Below are positions 53,686 to 63,137 of a DNA stretch of 64,000 bases, piece by piece; the first letter of the stretch is position 1; every line of letters begins with the position of its first letter. Position numbers and translations under genes: made by a program. Origin of the DNA: Craspedostauros australis (Eukaryota; Bacillariophyta; Bacillariophyceae; Mastogloiales; Achnanthaceae); contig JAMXDE010000018.1 of NCBI GenBank assembly GCA_026770025.1, positions 496,001 through 560,000 of the forward strand. Direction: 5' to 3'. The notes under the pieces are model-generated. The model was given only the letters and a program-made list of their open reading frames with translations. It had not been told where the DNA came from and ran no database searches.

Positions 53686-56600
53686 TCAAGAATCAGAGGG
53701 ATTGTGATCGTCATCGCCACCGCCACCGTCACTGACATCTTCGTCGTCGCTGCCTGCACCTGCGGCTTGTTGGCAGGAAAACATTTCAAGCAGAATTGCA
53801 TTCCTCGCTTCTCCCGCACAGCTTTCTCCGAAGTAAAGCTCGATGGTGTCTCCATCCGTCGCCAATGTATCAAGTGTCATTTGAGGAAAGACGTCCTGAA
53901 TGAACATGATAGCATCGCCGGTGCTGACGTGATCACCAAGTGGTTCCGTCCCTCCTTCCGGGGAAACATCCATCCCAACACGAAACTCGAAGCTATCCTC
54001 CGGGTTCCTGGCGCTGATCCTGCGCATCATCTCGCACAATGTTCCTGCGTACTCTTGCCGCAGCGCCACAGTGTTGTGTTCTGTGGGTTGGATGCGGCGG
54101 ACGAGAGCGAACCATAAGTTGTCGCTCTCTGGGTTGGTTGTGTCTGCGCTACGGGGGATGTTGTGATCATCGGGATCGCAGCGTGCGAGGATGCTGTGGA
54201 TGTTGAATTCCTGCTGGAGCGCTTGTGAGCGTTCAAGCTCGGTGAAAAGCTGCTCCAATGGAGGTTGCTGGTCTTGGTCTGTGGCCTTGAAATAGACCAA
54301 GATCTCTCCAGAGTCTGTCCCTGCCGACACAGCCTCAACCACTTTCATATCTCCGCCGCTCACCATGCGCGTCTTACCCCACCAAAAGTCATCCATGTGG
54401 AGGAACGCGTACAGTGGAATGACGAAGTAGAGCGTTGGAATGCCAAACATCACGTACATGATGAACCAGAAGAAGTAGCCCCACCGAGCCAAGATCAGGG
54501 GCGGAAGCATCATCAGGATGAACGTCGCAGTGCAGAAGTATAACACGAACGTGTCGATCGTTTCGGGCTGAGTGGCAAAGAGATATCCCAGGTATCCGAG
54601 GTAGGCGATACTGGCCGGAAGGATCATGGTGGCGAGCAGATCTGCGATCACGATGGTCTTCATGGAAATGCAGCAGATACCGCACATCGGCTCCACCTTC
54701 AACAACTCGAACATGTTGTGGAGTGTGGAGTTGATCCATCGACGACGTTGGCTCAGCAAGATGGAGAAGGTGTGTGGGACGATGATCCAGCAGATGGCTT
54801 CTGGGACGAGACTCAGCTTCATTCCGGGGAAATGCTGCAACAGCAGCGTCGTGAGCGTGCGATCTTCTCTGATCTCGTAGAGGTTCTTCTCGTGAAGCGA
54901 TTCGATGTCGTTGCGGAAGTACTTTTGGACGATGATGTCGGCGGAGATCAAGGGGTTCATGTCTTCGGTGAAAAGTCGGTACATGGTGAAGCAGCCTGGG
55001 AGACATGTGACGCAACCGAACACAGACTCGAAGGCCTTCTTCATGTGATGGCTTGAGAAGTACTCGAAGACTTGCATCATGGTGACCCACGATTGCGCTT
55101 TGTTGTCGATTTGGACTTCTCCGCAGCAGGCGAGGACGGTCTTGTTGCGCTTGAGGTGGTAGACCATGTGCTGCATGGCCATGCGGTGTACGCGGGTGTC
55201 GGCGTCGATGGCCATCATGTACTCGATGTCCTTCAGCGGAATGCCGAGTTGCTCAAGCTCGCGCTTCACGACATTATCCAGCTCGCCTGGCTCACGGTTG
55301 TATTGCATGCGATTTAGCATGCCCGTGATCACGAGCTGAGAGTCGCGCCTTCCTCTCCTACCGGCTCGGCAAGTGCCACGTTCTGCCATCGATCCTTGCT
55401 TGACGAGGACCATGTACTTGAGGCGTCGCGTTCCGTTGCCGATCTTCTTTTCGTACACTCCTGCGTAGACAGAGATGTAGTTTCTCGTGTTCTTTCCCAG
55501 GCTTTTGTATTCGTATGCCTCGTCCATGCAATCGAATTCGAAACCGAGGATCTGGCCAAGGATCTCTGGTGTGCTGGCGGTTGCACCATATCCGGTGATG
55601 ACACCGTCAGCCACAACGGTCAGAACCTTGTTCTCCTCAGGGTAGTCATTCAAGAGAACACTATCGATGGCCTTGAGGAGTTCCTTGCCCGTTTCATTGT
55701 AGCATGGCACCATGATCATGACAGCGGCTGACTTGTCCTCATCCGCAAAGTGCGGGTGGCGGCGTGCCAGGTAGTGGAGGGAGCAGAAGACCTGGATGAG
55801 CATCATGAAGGTGACGACGAAGAGAAGGAAGTACATGGCGATACCGATGTTGGAACAGATGCCGTCATAACGATCATCCACGCGGGCATGGTAGAACATC
55901 ATGTCCATGCAGTTCTTGTAATCGTTGGTGTTGAACAAGTCGTTGTAAAGTGCCGTCGCATCGTCACCGAGCCTGTTGATGATAATTGTATGGAGCTGTT
56001 CGACGAGATAGGCATTTGGGTGGGAGTGTTCCTTTGAAATGATCTTGGTCTTTTCGTCGCTGTGAGAGTAAATGCAAGGGTTGCAAGAAGCGTTAGCTTG
56101 GATCAGATCTTGTTTGCAAAGCACATGCCAACAACAACAACATCAACATCAAACTTACCGCAACCCATCGATGTACTGTGTGACGTCGTAAATGGTCTTG
56201 TCAATAAGGAGGTAGTTCATGGCTTCATCCTTACCAAGGTTCCCTGGTGCGAAAACCAACTCTCCTTCCTGATATCCACTAAGGATGCTGTGTACACCTT
56301 CGCGGCCGATGACGTTGGTGTGACAGTAGGTCTCGTCCAATGCATTATCTTCGTCGCTGATGTTTGGACAGCCCACATCGCTCACCAGGGACGAGTGCTT
56401 CTCGATATCAAGGCAGACCGTGGGGAGTGCAGCTGGAGGTGGACGTGGAAAGAAACGGGATACATCCTGACCCAGGTAGTCGCGGATGCTATGTGAGCTG
56501 CCACGATGCTTGCCGATGTATTGCTTGACGTCGTAGATGGCACCAAAGATCACAATCCAGGCCTCGCCTCTTAGTTCACCAATGTCTTTTTGTGTGTACA

Positions 56601-57429
56601 AGTCGGATGGTGGGCACAAGAAGATGGGGAGGAAGCCGATGCCACCCACAATCGCGAAAGAGACGAACAGAATGATAAGGCAGATGGTGACTTTCTCACG
56701 CCATGCCTGTTTAGCAAGGGTGCGGTTCTTCGGGACCAGAGAATCAGGAATGAAGCACGTCATGACCACGGAGAGGGACTTCCAGAATCGCGAGCCCGGT
56801 GGATTTTCTTCACGTACGTAATCGTCGATGGGGTCTGCGTACTGCTGCGTGGCACGTTGTGGAGGGCTTGCACTCGAAAGAGAGGACAGTGTGATTGAAC
56901 TCGGAACTACCGACCGGTCGGGCTCCTGGAAACGTCGAGGCGGTGACAAGCGGGTTGACCGCATGAATCCATCGCCGCTAGGCAGGAACCCATCACCTTG
57001 CGCATCTCTGGGATGGCGGACCCGCATGGGATCTGCAAATCGTGACGGGCGAATTGGCAACGTAGGTATATGGATGCGAGGCAGGAACCCATCACCTTGC
57101 GCATCTCTGGGATGGCGGACCCGCATAGGATCTGCAAATCGTGACGGGCGAGTTGACAGCGTGGATTCATCGCCGCTAGGCAGGAACCCATCACCTTGCG
57201 CATCTCTGGGATGGCGGACCCGCATGGGATCTGCAAATCGTGACGGGCGAATTGGCAACGTAGGTATATGGATGCGAGGCAGGAACCCATCGTCCTGTGG
57301 ATCATCGATGACGCTGCGTGGCCATATCTCGTCAGTGGTGCGATCATAGACGATACTATCGGGAATGTTGGAGAGCGCTGGGTCGTCCAAGCCGCTGAGA
57401 GAAGTCGCACGCTGCCGAGACGAAGACAT
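53686..57429 (-). CDS. CHS: chitin synthase with degenerate cytochrome-b5-like domain (paralogue 2)
   Basis: Exons 57,429-56,159 and 56,059-53,686; 99-bp intron (GTAAGT...CACAG), at the same site and phase 2 as in the first paralogue (YIDGLR / DEKTKII). 1,214 residues from the ATG at 57,429; an additional 5' exon cannot be excluded. Order: disordered N terminus with a 33-residue tandem repeat, TM helix (VTICLIILFVSFAIVGGIGF), cytochrome-b5-like domain in which HPGG has become HRGS, then the GT2 core with MVPCYNET, ADG, AIDADTRVHR, REDRTLTTLLL and LSQRRRWINS, TM helices and a tail ending in an acidic stretch. Chitin synthesis at the plasma membrane is expected. Loss of HPGG suggests that haem binding, if any, is lost in this copy. 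Confidence 0.93.
56981..57290 (-). repeat. 99-bp coding tandem repeat in chitin synthase 2
   Basis: The motif GGCAGGAACCCATC recurs at 56,981, 57,080, 57,179 and 57,278, exactly 99 bp apart. Each unit encodes 33 residues (for example DGFLPRIHIPTLPIRPSRFA then DPMRVRHPRDAQG). Two variants alternate (RIHIPTLPI and SGDESTLST type), giving a 198-bp higher-order repeat. Near identity at DNA level indicates recent expansion. Confidence 0.92.
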
Positions 57430-58465
57430 CAGCCCTTGTTGCGATAGCTGGTGCTCTTTCTGACTTGCTGTGTTGGCGATGTTTGAAGGATCGGATGAAT
57501 GGCGGAGACTCCAGAGACAAGCCAAGTTGGAAGGCAGAGATCCTTGATTTATGGTGATGTCGATGCCAGAGTTGGAGGTTCCCCATCACGAACAGCGTGT
57601 ACGTATCATCGTTGGCTGTTCGCACACACTCATTCGAGCGTATCTTCGGGCGTACCTGCGAGCTAAGTTGCCCAAGGGGTCCGTGCGCAAACAGAAAGCA
57701 ACCCATGTCAATAGTATGGTCGCATGGTCACATAGTCGCATGGTCACATAGTCGCACTCTTCGTGATGCTTGTAGTTGTGGCAGATGGCAGTCTGGCATC
57801 AAGTTCTTGTTCCTGGATTAGTGGGCGGAGACAAGGAACGGTGGAGGGAGAACCGCACCCCAGATGCTGAAAGGCATCACGATCTTTGGGCGACTTCGTG
57901 ATCAGTCGAATGAATCAATGTTGCTTTCGTGCTTTCGCTCGCAAGTGTGGTCCCACACACGAGGGTTGCGACAGATGCTCATTCATAGTACGGGTGCTGT
58001 GGTAATACGAACGTGCAAACTCTGGCTCTATCTTACACATGCTCGTTCTGGTATGGAAGCCATTAGCTGCAATAGTGGATGATGTAATGTGGAAAATTAT
58101 TATTGAGTACAGTATTCGAAGATGTTGCATTGGCTCACAAACTTCATGTTGACGTATAGCTCGGCCACCAGAAGAGAACCAACGTGAACTCAATTATTTC
58201 TCTAAAGCAAGCGCTCCACTTCGACCATTTCGCAAGGTGGCATTCTATGACATACTAAATTGCCTTCGATCATCCATCCACTTGTTTCCCGTACATGCTC
58301 TCTCGTTGTCTTCGTCCGCGGATTGTTCAACTTGAATGAGCACAACCGTCATAAGCAAGATCGCCTCCGCTCCCCACTGCCTGTGCCAAGCCTTCTCACG
58401 CAACTTTACTTGTACGAAGAACATCACGGTCACCACCACCGTCGCTGTCGGCTTCAATGCTGCGG
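57430..58465. other. intergenic stretch with short tandem repeat
   Basis: 1.0 kb. A short tandem repeat of GGTCACATAGTCGCAT type lies at about 57,716-57,755. The stretch next to 57,429 is open in the chitin synthase frame up to a stop near 57,588, so it may be leader or part of an unrecognised first exon. Nothing else is seen. Confidence 0.45.
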
Positions 58466-59329
58466 TCACTTGAAGATGATGGTGGTCAAGATACCGATTA
58501 TCGAAACCACAAACAACCGCACGCCGAGCGACACAGAGGTCTCGACCAGAACACCGGCAGGATCCTCCTCGATATCCTCCTTGTACAGATCCACACCCGG
58601 CCGCAGGATGAAGAACTCCACGAGCACGTAGGCCACGGCCGCCAGCGGCAGCTTGTCGAGCACGTTGTTGGTGGTCGCGACGCTCTTGACCGTGACGAGC
58701 CATGAGCCGAGATTGGTCTGAAGCACCATGGGCTGCGGCAGGATGCCCTTAGTCTCGGCGAATCCCGGCAGATGCGTCGCGCTGATCGCGTTGAGCTGCT
58801 TGGCCCCGTCGATGACGTGGAATCCCTTCGTCACGGCCTTCTCGACGGCTTGCTGAAACTGCGGTGAGGCATCCGGGATCATGTCCTGCACCGATGAGGG
58901 GGGCGGCAGTCCCATGTCCGTCAACGCCTTCGTGGTCGGCACGATGGAATGGCCGTCGAGATGCGGATCGGGCGGACCGAAGAAGGGATTGGAATGGCCA
59001 TGCGCTTTGCCGAGCTTCAGCAGGGAGGCGTACTCCTTCCGATCGAACGACGCCGCGGATGACGATGAGACGGCCCCCGCTATTTTGTCGATGGCACGCA
59101 GCGCGGTTTGCGACGATGCGCGCGTGCGTCTCACTGACTTGATCATCGGCAGATTGCCATTGCGAGAAAAGGATTGCGGTTGGAAGGCTGCTGCGGTTGG
59201 GACCGTCTGGATTGCTGCCAGCATCGTCGCGCACACGGCCATCACGGCAACTGCGCTCCTATCGATCGCTGCATGCCTTCGTGTCATCTTCTTCAGTCGT
59301 TCACAGTGATTCTCGAGTGCGTCTTCCAT
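58466..59329 (-). CDS. plastid-targeted membrane protein of unknown function
   Basis: 287 residues from 59,329, or 273 from the second ATG at 59,287, which starts closer to the signal peptide (AVAVMAVCATMLAAIQTVPT). Cleavage would fall at AAA-FQPQSF, the heterokont plastid motif, followed by an Arg/Ser transit-like stretch. The mature part has a mid-section rich in Pro (MGLPPPSSVQDMIPDASPQF) and two hydrophobic helices at the C terminus (LPLAAVAYVLVEFFIL and LFVVSIIGILTTIIF), so it is probably a plastid membrane protein. No domain was recognised. The presequence and the C-terminal helices are what the sequence shows; location is inferred. Confidence 0.75.
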   Translation of the reverse strand: MEDALENHCERLKKMTRRHAAIDRSAVAVMAVCATMLAAIQTVPTAAAFQPQSFSRNGNLPMIKSVRRTRASSQTALRAIDKIAGAVSSSSAASFDRKEYASLLKLGKAHGHSNPFFGPPDPHLDGHSIVPTTKALTDMGLPPPSSVQDMIPDASPQFQQAVEKAVTKGFHVIDGAKQLNAISATHLPGFAETKGILPQPMVLQTNLGSWLVTVKSVATTNNVLDKLPLAAVAYVLVEFFILRPGVDLYKEDIEEDPAGVLVETSVSLGVRLFVVSIIGILTTIIFK

Positions 59330-59941
59330 CAGAGTGTTGCGTGTACTCGCGGTGCTTGGGTTCTGGAGATGGACGGTGCGAGCTGTCTGAACATGCCGAT
59401 GGCCATCACCATTGTCGCTGCCATCACGATCGTGCTGTTCGTGTTCTTCTCTCGTTCTGATTTTCTTCGAATCGCGACACGTTTGTTCCTTCGCGTTGTC
59501 GTTCTCATGATGGGATGTGGTTCATTCCACGTGGAATAGACATGATTCGGACAACGCAATGTTGATCGTGTCAAAATGTCCGTGAGTGGTATTGGAGGTC
59601 AGACTGTACGCGTATTGTATCATTTAATGTTCGTCAACGGGATTGGCTTCTGTGTTTCGAACGATTCGATGTTGCCCACGCAGGCACGACTGCAGATCTT
59701 GTGTTCGCTTGTGCCCAAATCGAAATCGACTTCTCCGGATTCGTTGTGGTCACGCAACACCACCAACGTATCCAAGCCTCCCGTCGAGAGAGCCTTGGAT
59801 CCATACCACCACCGTACCAACTCTGTCTTCTTGGTTCTCATAAATTGAAAGCAAACAACAGCAACAACAGCCTCGCAACAACAGACTCACAACAACACAC
59901 TCACAACAGACTCACAACTACAACAGCAACAGAAGAAGAAA
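59330..59941. other. divergent intergenic region
   Basis: 612 bp between divergent genes. The stretch just upstream of msrA (59,850-59,940) is a CAACA/CTCACAACA-type repeat, probably the 5' leader. Confidence 0.5.
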
Positions 59942-60544
59942 ATGACAGACTCGAGCAGCACAATGTCCGCCAAGATCGCCTTCGGAGCAGGATGCTACTG
60001 GGGAACCGAGAAGTACTTCGTCAAGGACTTTCCCAAGATGATCGGCAAGGGAAGCAGCGCGGATGTGTACGTCCAGGAGGAGGTCAAGGTCGGCTTCATG
60101 TCGCCGGAGGGAGAGAAGGCCATGAAGAATCCTTCCTACCGACAGGTCTGCTCGGGAACCACGGGACACGTCGAGGTGCTCAACGTGGAGCTCAAGGAAC
60201 CGACCGAAGAGATGATGGAGCAGCTCATCCGCTTCTTCTTCATGTTCCACGACCCCACCACCATGAACCGCCAGGGCAACGACGCCGGCACGCAGTACGC
60301 GTCCGTCATCTTCGTCTCCGATGCGCAGCAGGAGGCCATCGCCAAGAAATGCATCGCGGAGCTGCAGCAGGCGATCGACGACAAGGTCGTCACGGCCTAC
60401 ACCTCGCCCAACGTCAGCACGGCCGTCGTGCCGTACTCCGACTTTTACGCCGCCCACGACGAGTATCAGGAGTACCTCATGAACAACCCGACGGGCTACT
60501 GCAATCACCGATTCCGATTCAAGCAATGGCCGACGAAGGCCTGA
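59942..60544 (+). CDS. msrA: peptide methionine sulfoxide reductase A
   Basis: 200 residues, ATG at 59,942 (a second ATG seven codons on would also serve). Catalytic motif GAGCYWGTEKYF with nucleophilic Cys18; most MsrA proteins have GCFW, so Tyr replaces Phe. Further family segments: YRQVCSGTTGHVEVLNVEL, FFFMFHDPTTMNRQGNDAGT and QYASVIF. It reduces the S-epimer of methionine sulfoxide in proteins with thioredoxin. No signal or transit peptide is visible, so cytosolic. Possible resolving Cys include that in GYCNHR near the C terminus. Length is typical. Confidence 0.94.
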   Translation: MTDSSSTMSAKIAFGAGCYWGTEKYFVKDFPKMIGKGSSADVYVQEEVKVGFMSPEGEKAMKNPSYRQVCSGTTGHVEVLNVELKEPTEEMMEQLIRFFFMFHDPTTMNRQGNDAGTQYASVIFVSDAQQEAIAKKCIAELQQAIDDKVVTAYTSPNVSTAVVPYSDFYAAHDEYQEYLMNNPTGYCNHRFRFKQWPTKA

Positions 60545-60753
60545 ACGGTCGCGCGTTTGTGATCGTGCGGAGAAGCAACAGTCTTCAACGAACATTCGAA
60601 CCATTGAGAATTTCATCTAACATGCGTCCCGAACAAAATGCATCCGGCAATGATTGCAACTTGATATGCCAACGCAGGCAGTAGCTATCCATGAGTTTGC
60701 GTCTGAGAGAACGCCGAATGGGAAGAAAAGGAAGCACACGTAAATCGACAAAC

Positions 60754-61050
60754 TTAAACATTCACGTATTCTACCCAACTCTTCTTCTCTGAGGGCATCC
60801 ACCTGGCCAATCCTTGCAACATCTTCTCCCTCCTTTGAATGGCATTATACGTACATGGAGCGTCGAAGGCGTCGTTGCGTGATCTCTCTGCTGCGAACTG
60901 TTGGCCAAACAATTCCTTCCCATGATTTCCAATGCCCACATTTTGACTGACCGTCGACAGTGTGGTTCTGAGGATGATGTCGGCATCGGAAAGCGAACCC
61001 CAACCGAAGAACACGTTCTGTTTCTCCGCCTCTTCTCGATCCGTTCGCAT
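60754..61050 (-). CDS. possible small protein, unknown
   Basis: 98 residues from an ATG at 61,050 (MRTDREEAEKQNVFFGWGS). The composition is balanced and protein-like (LSDADIILRTTLSTVSQNVG, CTYNAIQRREKMLQGLARW, ending KSWVEYVNV) without low complexity. No domain was recognised. It is convergent with msrA, whose stop is about 210 bp away. The first codons could instead follow an acceptor site, so the start is uncertain. It may be a chance frame. Confidence 0.35.
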   Translation of the reverse strand: MRTDREEAEKQNVFFGWGSLSDADIILRTTLSTVSQNVGIGNHGKELFGQQFAAERSRNDAFDAPCTYNAIQRREKMLQGLARWMPSEKKSWVEYVNV

Positions 61051-61344
61051 TCGCAAACACTCTCAACTGTTCTCCTTTGTTCCTCTTTGTCGTCGATCCT
61101 CTCTTGTGGCAGTGTTTGTGGCGGTGTTGTTGCGTACAAGAGCAAGGCGAAAGGTGAAAGAGACCTCATCTGCCGTGGATTGAGCGGTAAGATGGAGGCG
61201 TGGGCATCGTGGAACGCAAAGCTCATAAATTGAGCAGTTTGAACACATTGAAGCAACACCACCACCTGTCAAGATCCATCAAGATCCATCAGCAACCACA
61301 GATAATAGCAGCGGCACATAGTACAATAGCCAACCTAAGAAACC

Positions 61345-62928
61345 ATGCAGAACGGAACTGCTGCTGCTGCTCCCCGGGAACCTTCCGACCGCGTGCGGGT
61401 CTCCTTCGCGCACGCGGATGGCGAGACCAGCGCTGCCGGACCGCCCTTCGTGTTGGTCAAGTACTTCCTGGATCGGCAGGGCGGATACGGCATCGACAAC
61501 AGCAGCGCGCGGATTTGGAGGCAGCCACCGCCCAAGTGCACGGCCAGCGACGTGCGGGCCTTCTTGCGACAGCAGGGCATCCTGCCGCCATCTCGCAACG
61601 ACGACAGTGGCAACAGCGACGGGAGCTCGCTGCCCCATGACATCCTGGCCGAGGTGTACTTGTCCGAATTCACATGCTACATGCTGCTGGACATGTGCGA
61701 ATTGGAGGGCATCACATTCGATTTCAGCGCGACGTCGACGCAGAGTCCTGGCGTGCTCAACATCCGGCTGACGGATGTGGAAGTCAACACGCGGCCGGAG
61801 GTCGACGCGGCGGCCATGGCCATCGCCGAAGAGGAAGACTACTCCGGGACTACGTCCGAGAACAGCGAGGAACGGGCGCCGAGCGGAGCTGGTGCGACCA
61901 AGGCACGCAGATCCAAGACGGAGAGCACGTCCAAGCAAGGCGGCACGGTGGACAAGGAGACGATGCAAGGGATGGCGCAGGGATTGAATGTTCCAGCAGC
62001 TGCGAGCACTGCCTTTCCGATGGCTTCCGGCACACCCCCAATCGTGCTTGCGTCGCCGTCGTGGTTCGGTTTGGCAGACGCGTCCCAGCAGACGACACCA
62101 TCCACGTGCTCGGCGGTGCCCATCGGTCTGTACGCATTCTCCCTCACGGTGCTGATGGAGGTCATCGACCTGTACCAGAAACTCGCCGGCGGAGTCGATG
62201 AATCGTTCGTGCTGACGTGGGGACCGTACGCCTTCTGGATATCCGGATTCCTGCAGGTCCTGGTCGGCATCATGGAATGGACCCGCAACAACATCTACGG
62301 TGCCACCGCCTTTCTGGCATTCGGATGCTTCTGGCTTGCGAACGGCACGAAGATCATCCTCAAGAATTACTTCCCCGGTGAGATCGCCCAGGACGTGCTG
62401 GAGGATGACGATCCGGTTGGCAACTTCCTGCGCAACCTGCACATCCTCGGCTTCGTCTGCGTGCTCTTCAAGGCGACGCTGACGATGAACCGCCTCAGCA
62501 CGACGTTGATCTCGCTGCTCATCGTCCTCCTCATCTTCACATCCGTGGCCCTGTGGGATGAGACATTGGAATGGATCCAGGCCATCTCCGGAACCGTCGT
62601 GTCATTGTTTGCCTTCTACGTCTTCACGGCCGAGTTCCTGAACGAGGTGTACCACGACGAGCTGATGCCGCTGTATCCGTGGTCGACGGAGAGTCCGAAG
62701 GAAGCCTTCGGTGCTGCTGGACGTTCCACCAAGCTGGTATCCGCCAAGGCAACAGCGACTGCAGCAAGCGAACAGGCCACCGCCACGGCCGCCATGGTGG
62801 TCGCATTGCGCAACGCTCACGCCGTCGGAGGCACCAAAGCCCCCGCCAGCAACAACAAGGACAACAGCAGCAACACGTCGCCAAGTGTGCACCAGCTGCG
62901 TGGCGTCCAGCCAGTCTCTGAAAAGTAG
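61345..62928 (+). CDS. AceTr (GPR1/FUN34/yaaH) family transporter with long N-terminal extension
   Basis: 527 residues, ATG at 61,345. The C-terminal ~230 residues are the AceTr acetate/succinate channel-transporter domain: the family's NPxPxGL motif appears as SAVPIGLYAF near residue 255, followed by six hydrophobic helices (for example GPYAFWISGFLQVLVGIMEW, GATAFLAFGCFWLANG, LISLLIVLLIFTSVALW). The N-terminal ~240 residues are not part of the usual family. They contain an ordered-looking part (FVLVKYFLDRQGGYGIDNSS, AEVYLSEFTCYMLLDMCELE) and an acidic/Ser linker. The tail is Ala/Thr-rich and disordered. Likely membrane: plasma or vacuolar, not determined. Substrate (acetate or other short acids) is inferred from the family. 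Confidence 0.82.
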   Translation: MQNGTAAAAPREPSDRVRVSFAHADGETSAAGPPFVLVKYFLDRQGGYGIDNSSARIWRQPPPKCTASDVRAFLRQQGILPPSRNDDSGNSDGSSLPHDILAEVYLSEFTCYMLLDMCELEGITFDFSATSTQSPGVLNIRLTDVEVNTRPEVDAAAMAIAEEEDYSGTTSENSEERAPSGAGATKARRSKTESTSKQGGTVDKETMQGMAQGLNVPAAASTAFPMASGTPPIVLASPSWFGLADASQQTTPSTCSAVPIGLYAFSLTVLMEVIDLYQKLAGGVDESFVLTWGPYAFWISGFLQVLVGIMEWTRNNIYGATAFLAFGCFWLANGTKIILKNYFPGEIAQDVLEDDDPVGNFLRNLHILGFVCVLFKATLTMNRLSTTLISLLIVLLIFTSVALWDETLEWIQAISGTVVSLFAFYVFTAEFLNEVYHDELMPLYPWSTESPKEAFGAAGRSTKLVSAKATATAASEQATATAAMVVALRNAHAVGGTKAPASNNKDNSSNTSPSVHQLRGVQPVSEK

Positions 62929-63137
62929 GAGTAGCCAAGCGCAAAGCGATAGACGCCTGCTCAAGTCCACACCACGCTCTTGCAACAACACAACACAGCA
63001 CGATACGTAGGAGTAGAGTGTACAGTTTCATTTACTCTAGTATTAGTAATGGCATTGCTGTGGCTCCACCACACTTCGTTCCTTAAAATGAATACGCGAT
63101 CGAGAACACGAGACTCCCGGTCAGTTGATACGCCGAT

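Noticed and set aside
56828-57349. Plus-strand frame with regular Arg/Gly repeats
   Set aside because: It is the complement of the 33-residue repeat in chitin synthase 2.
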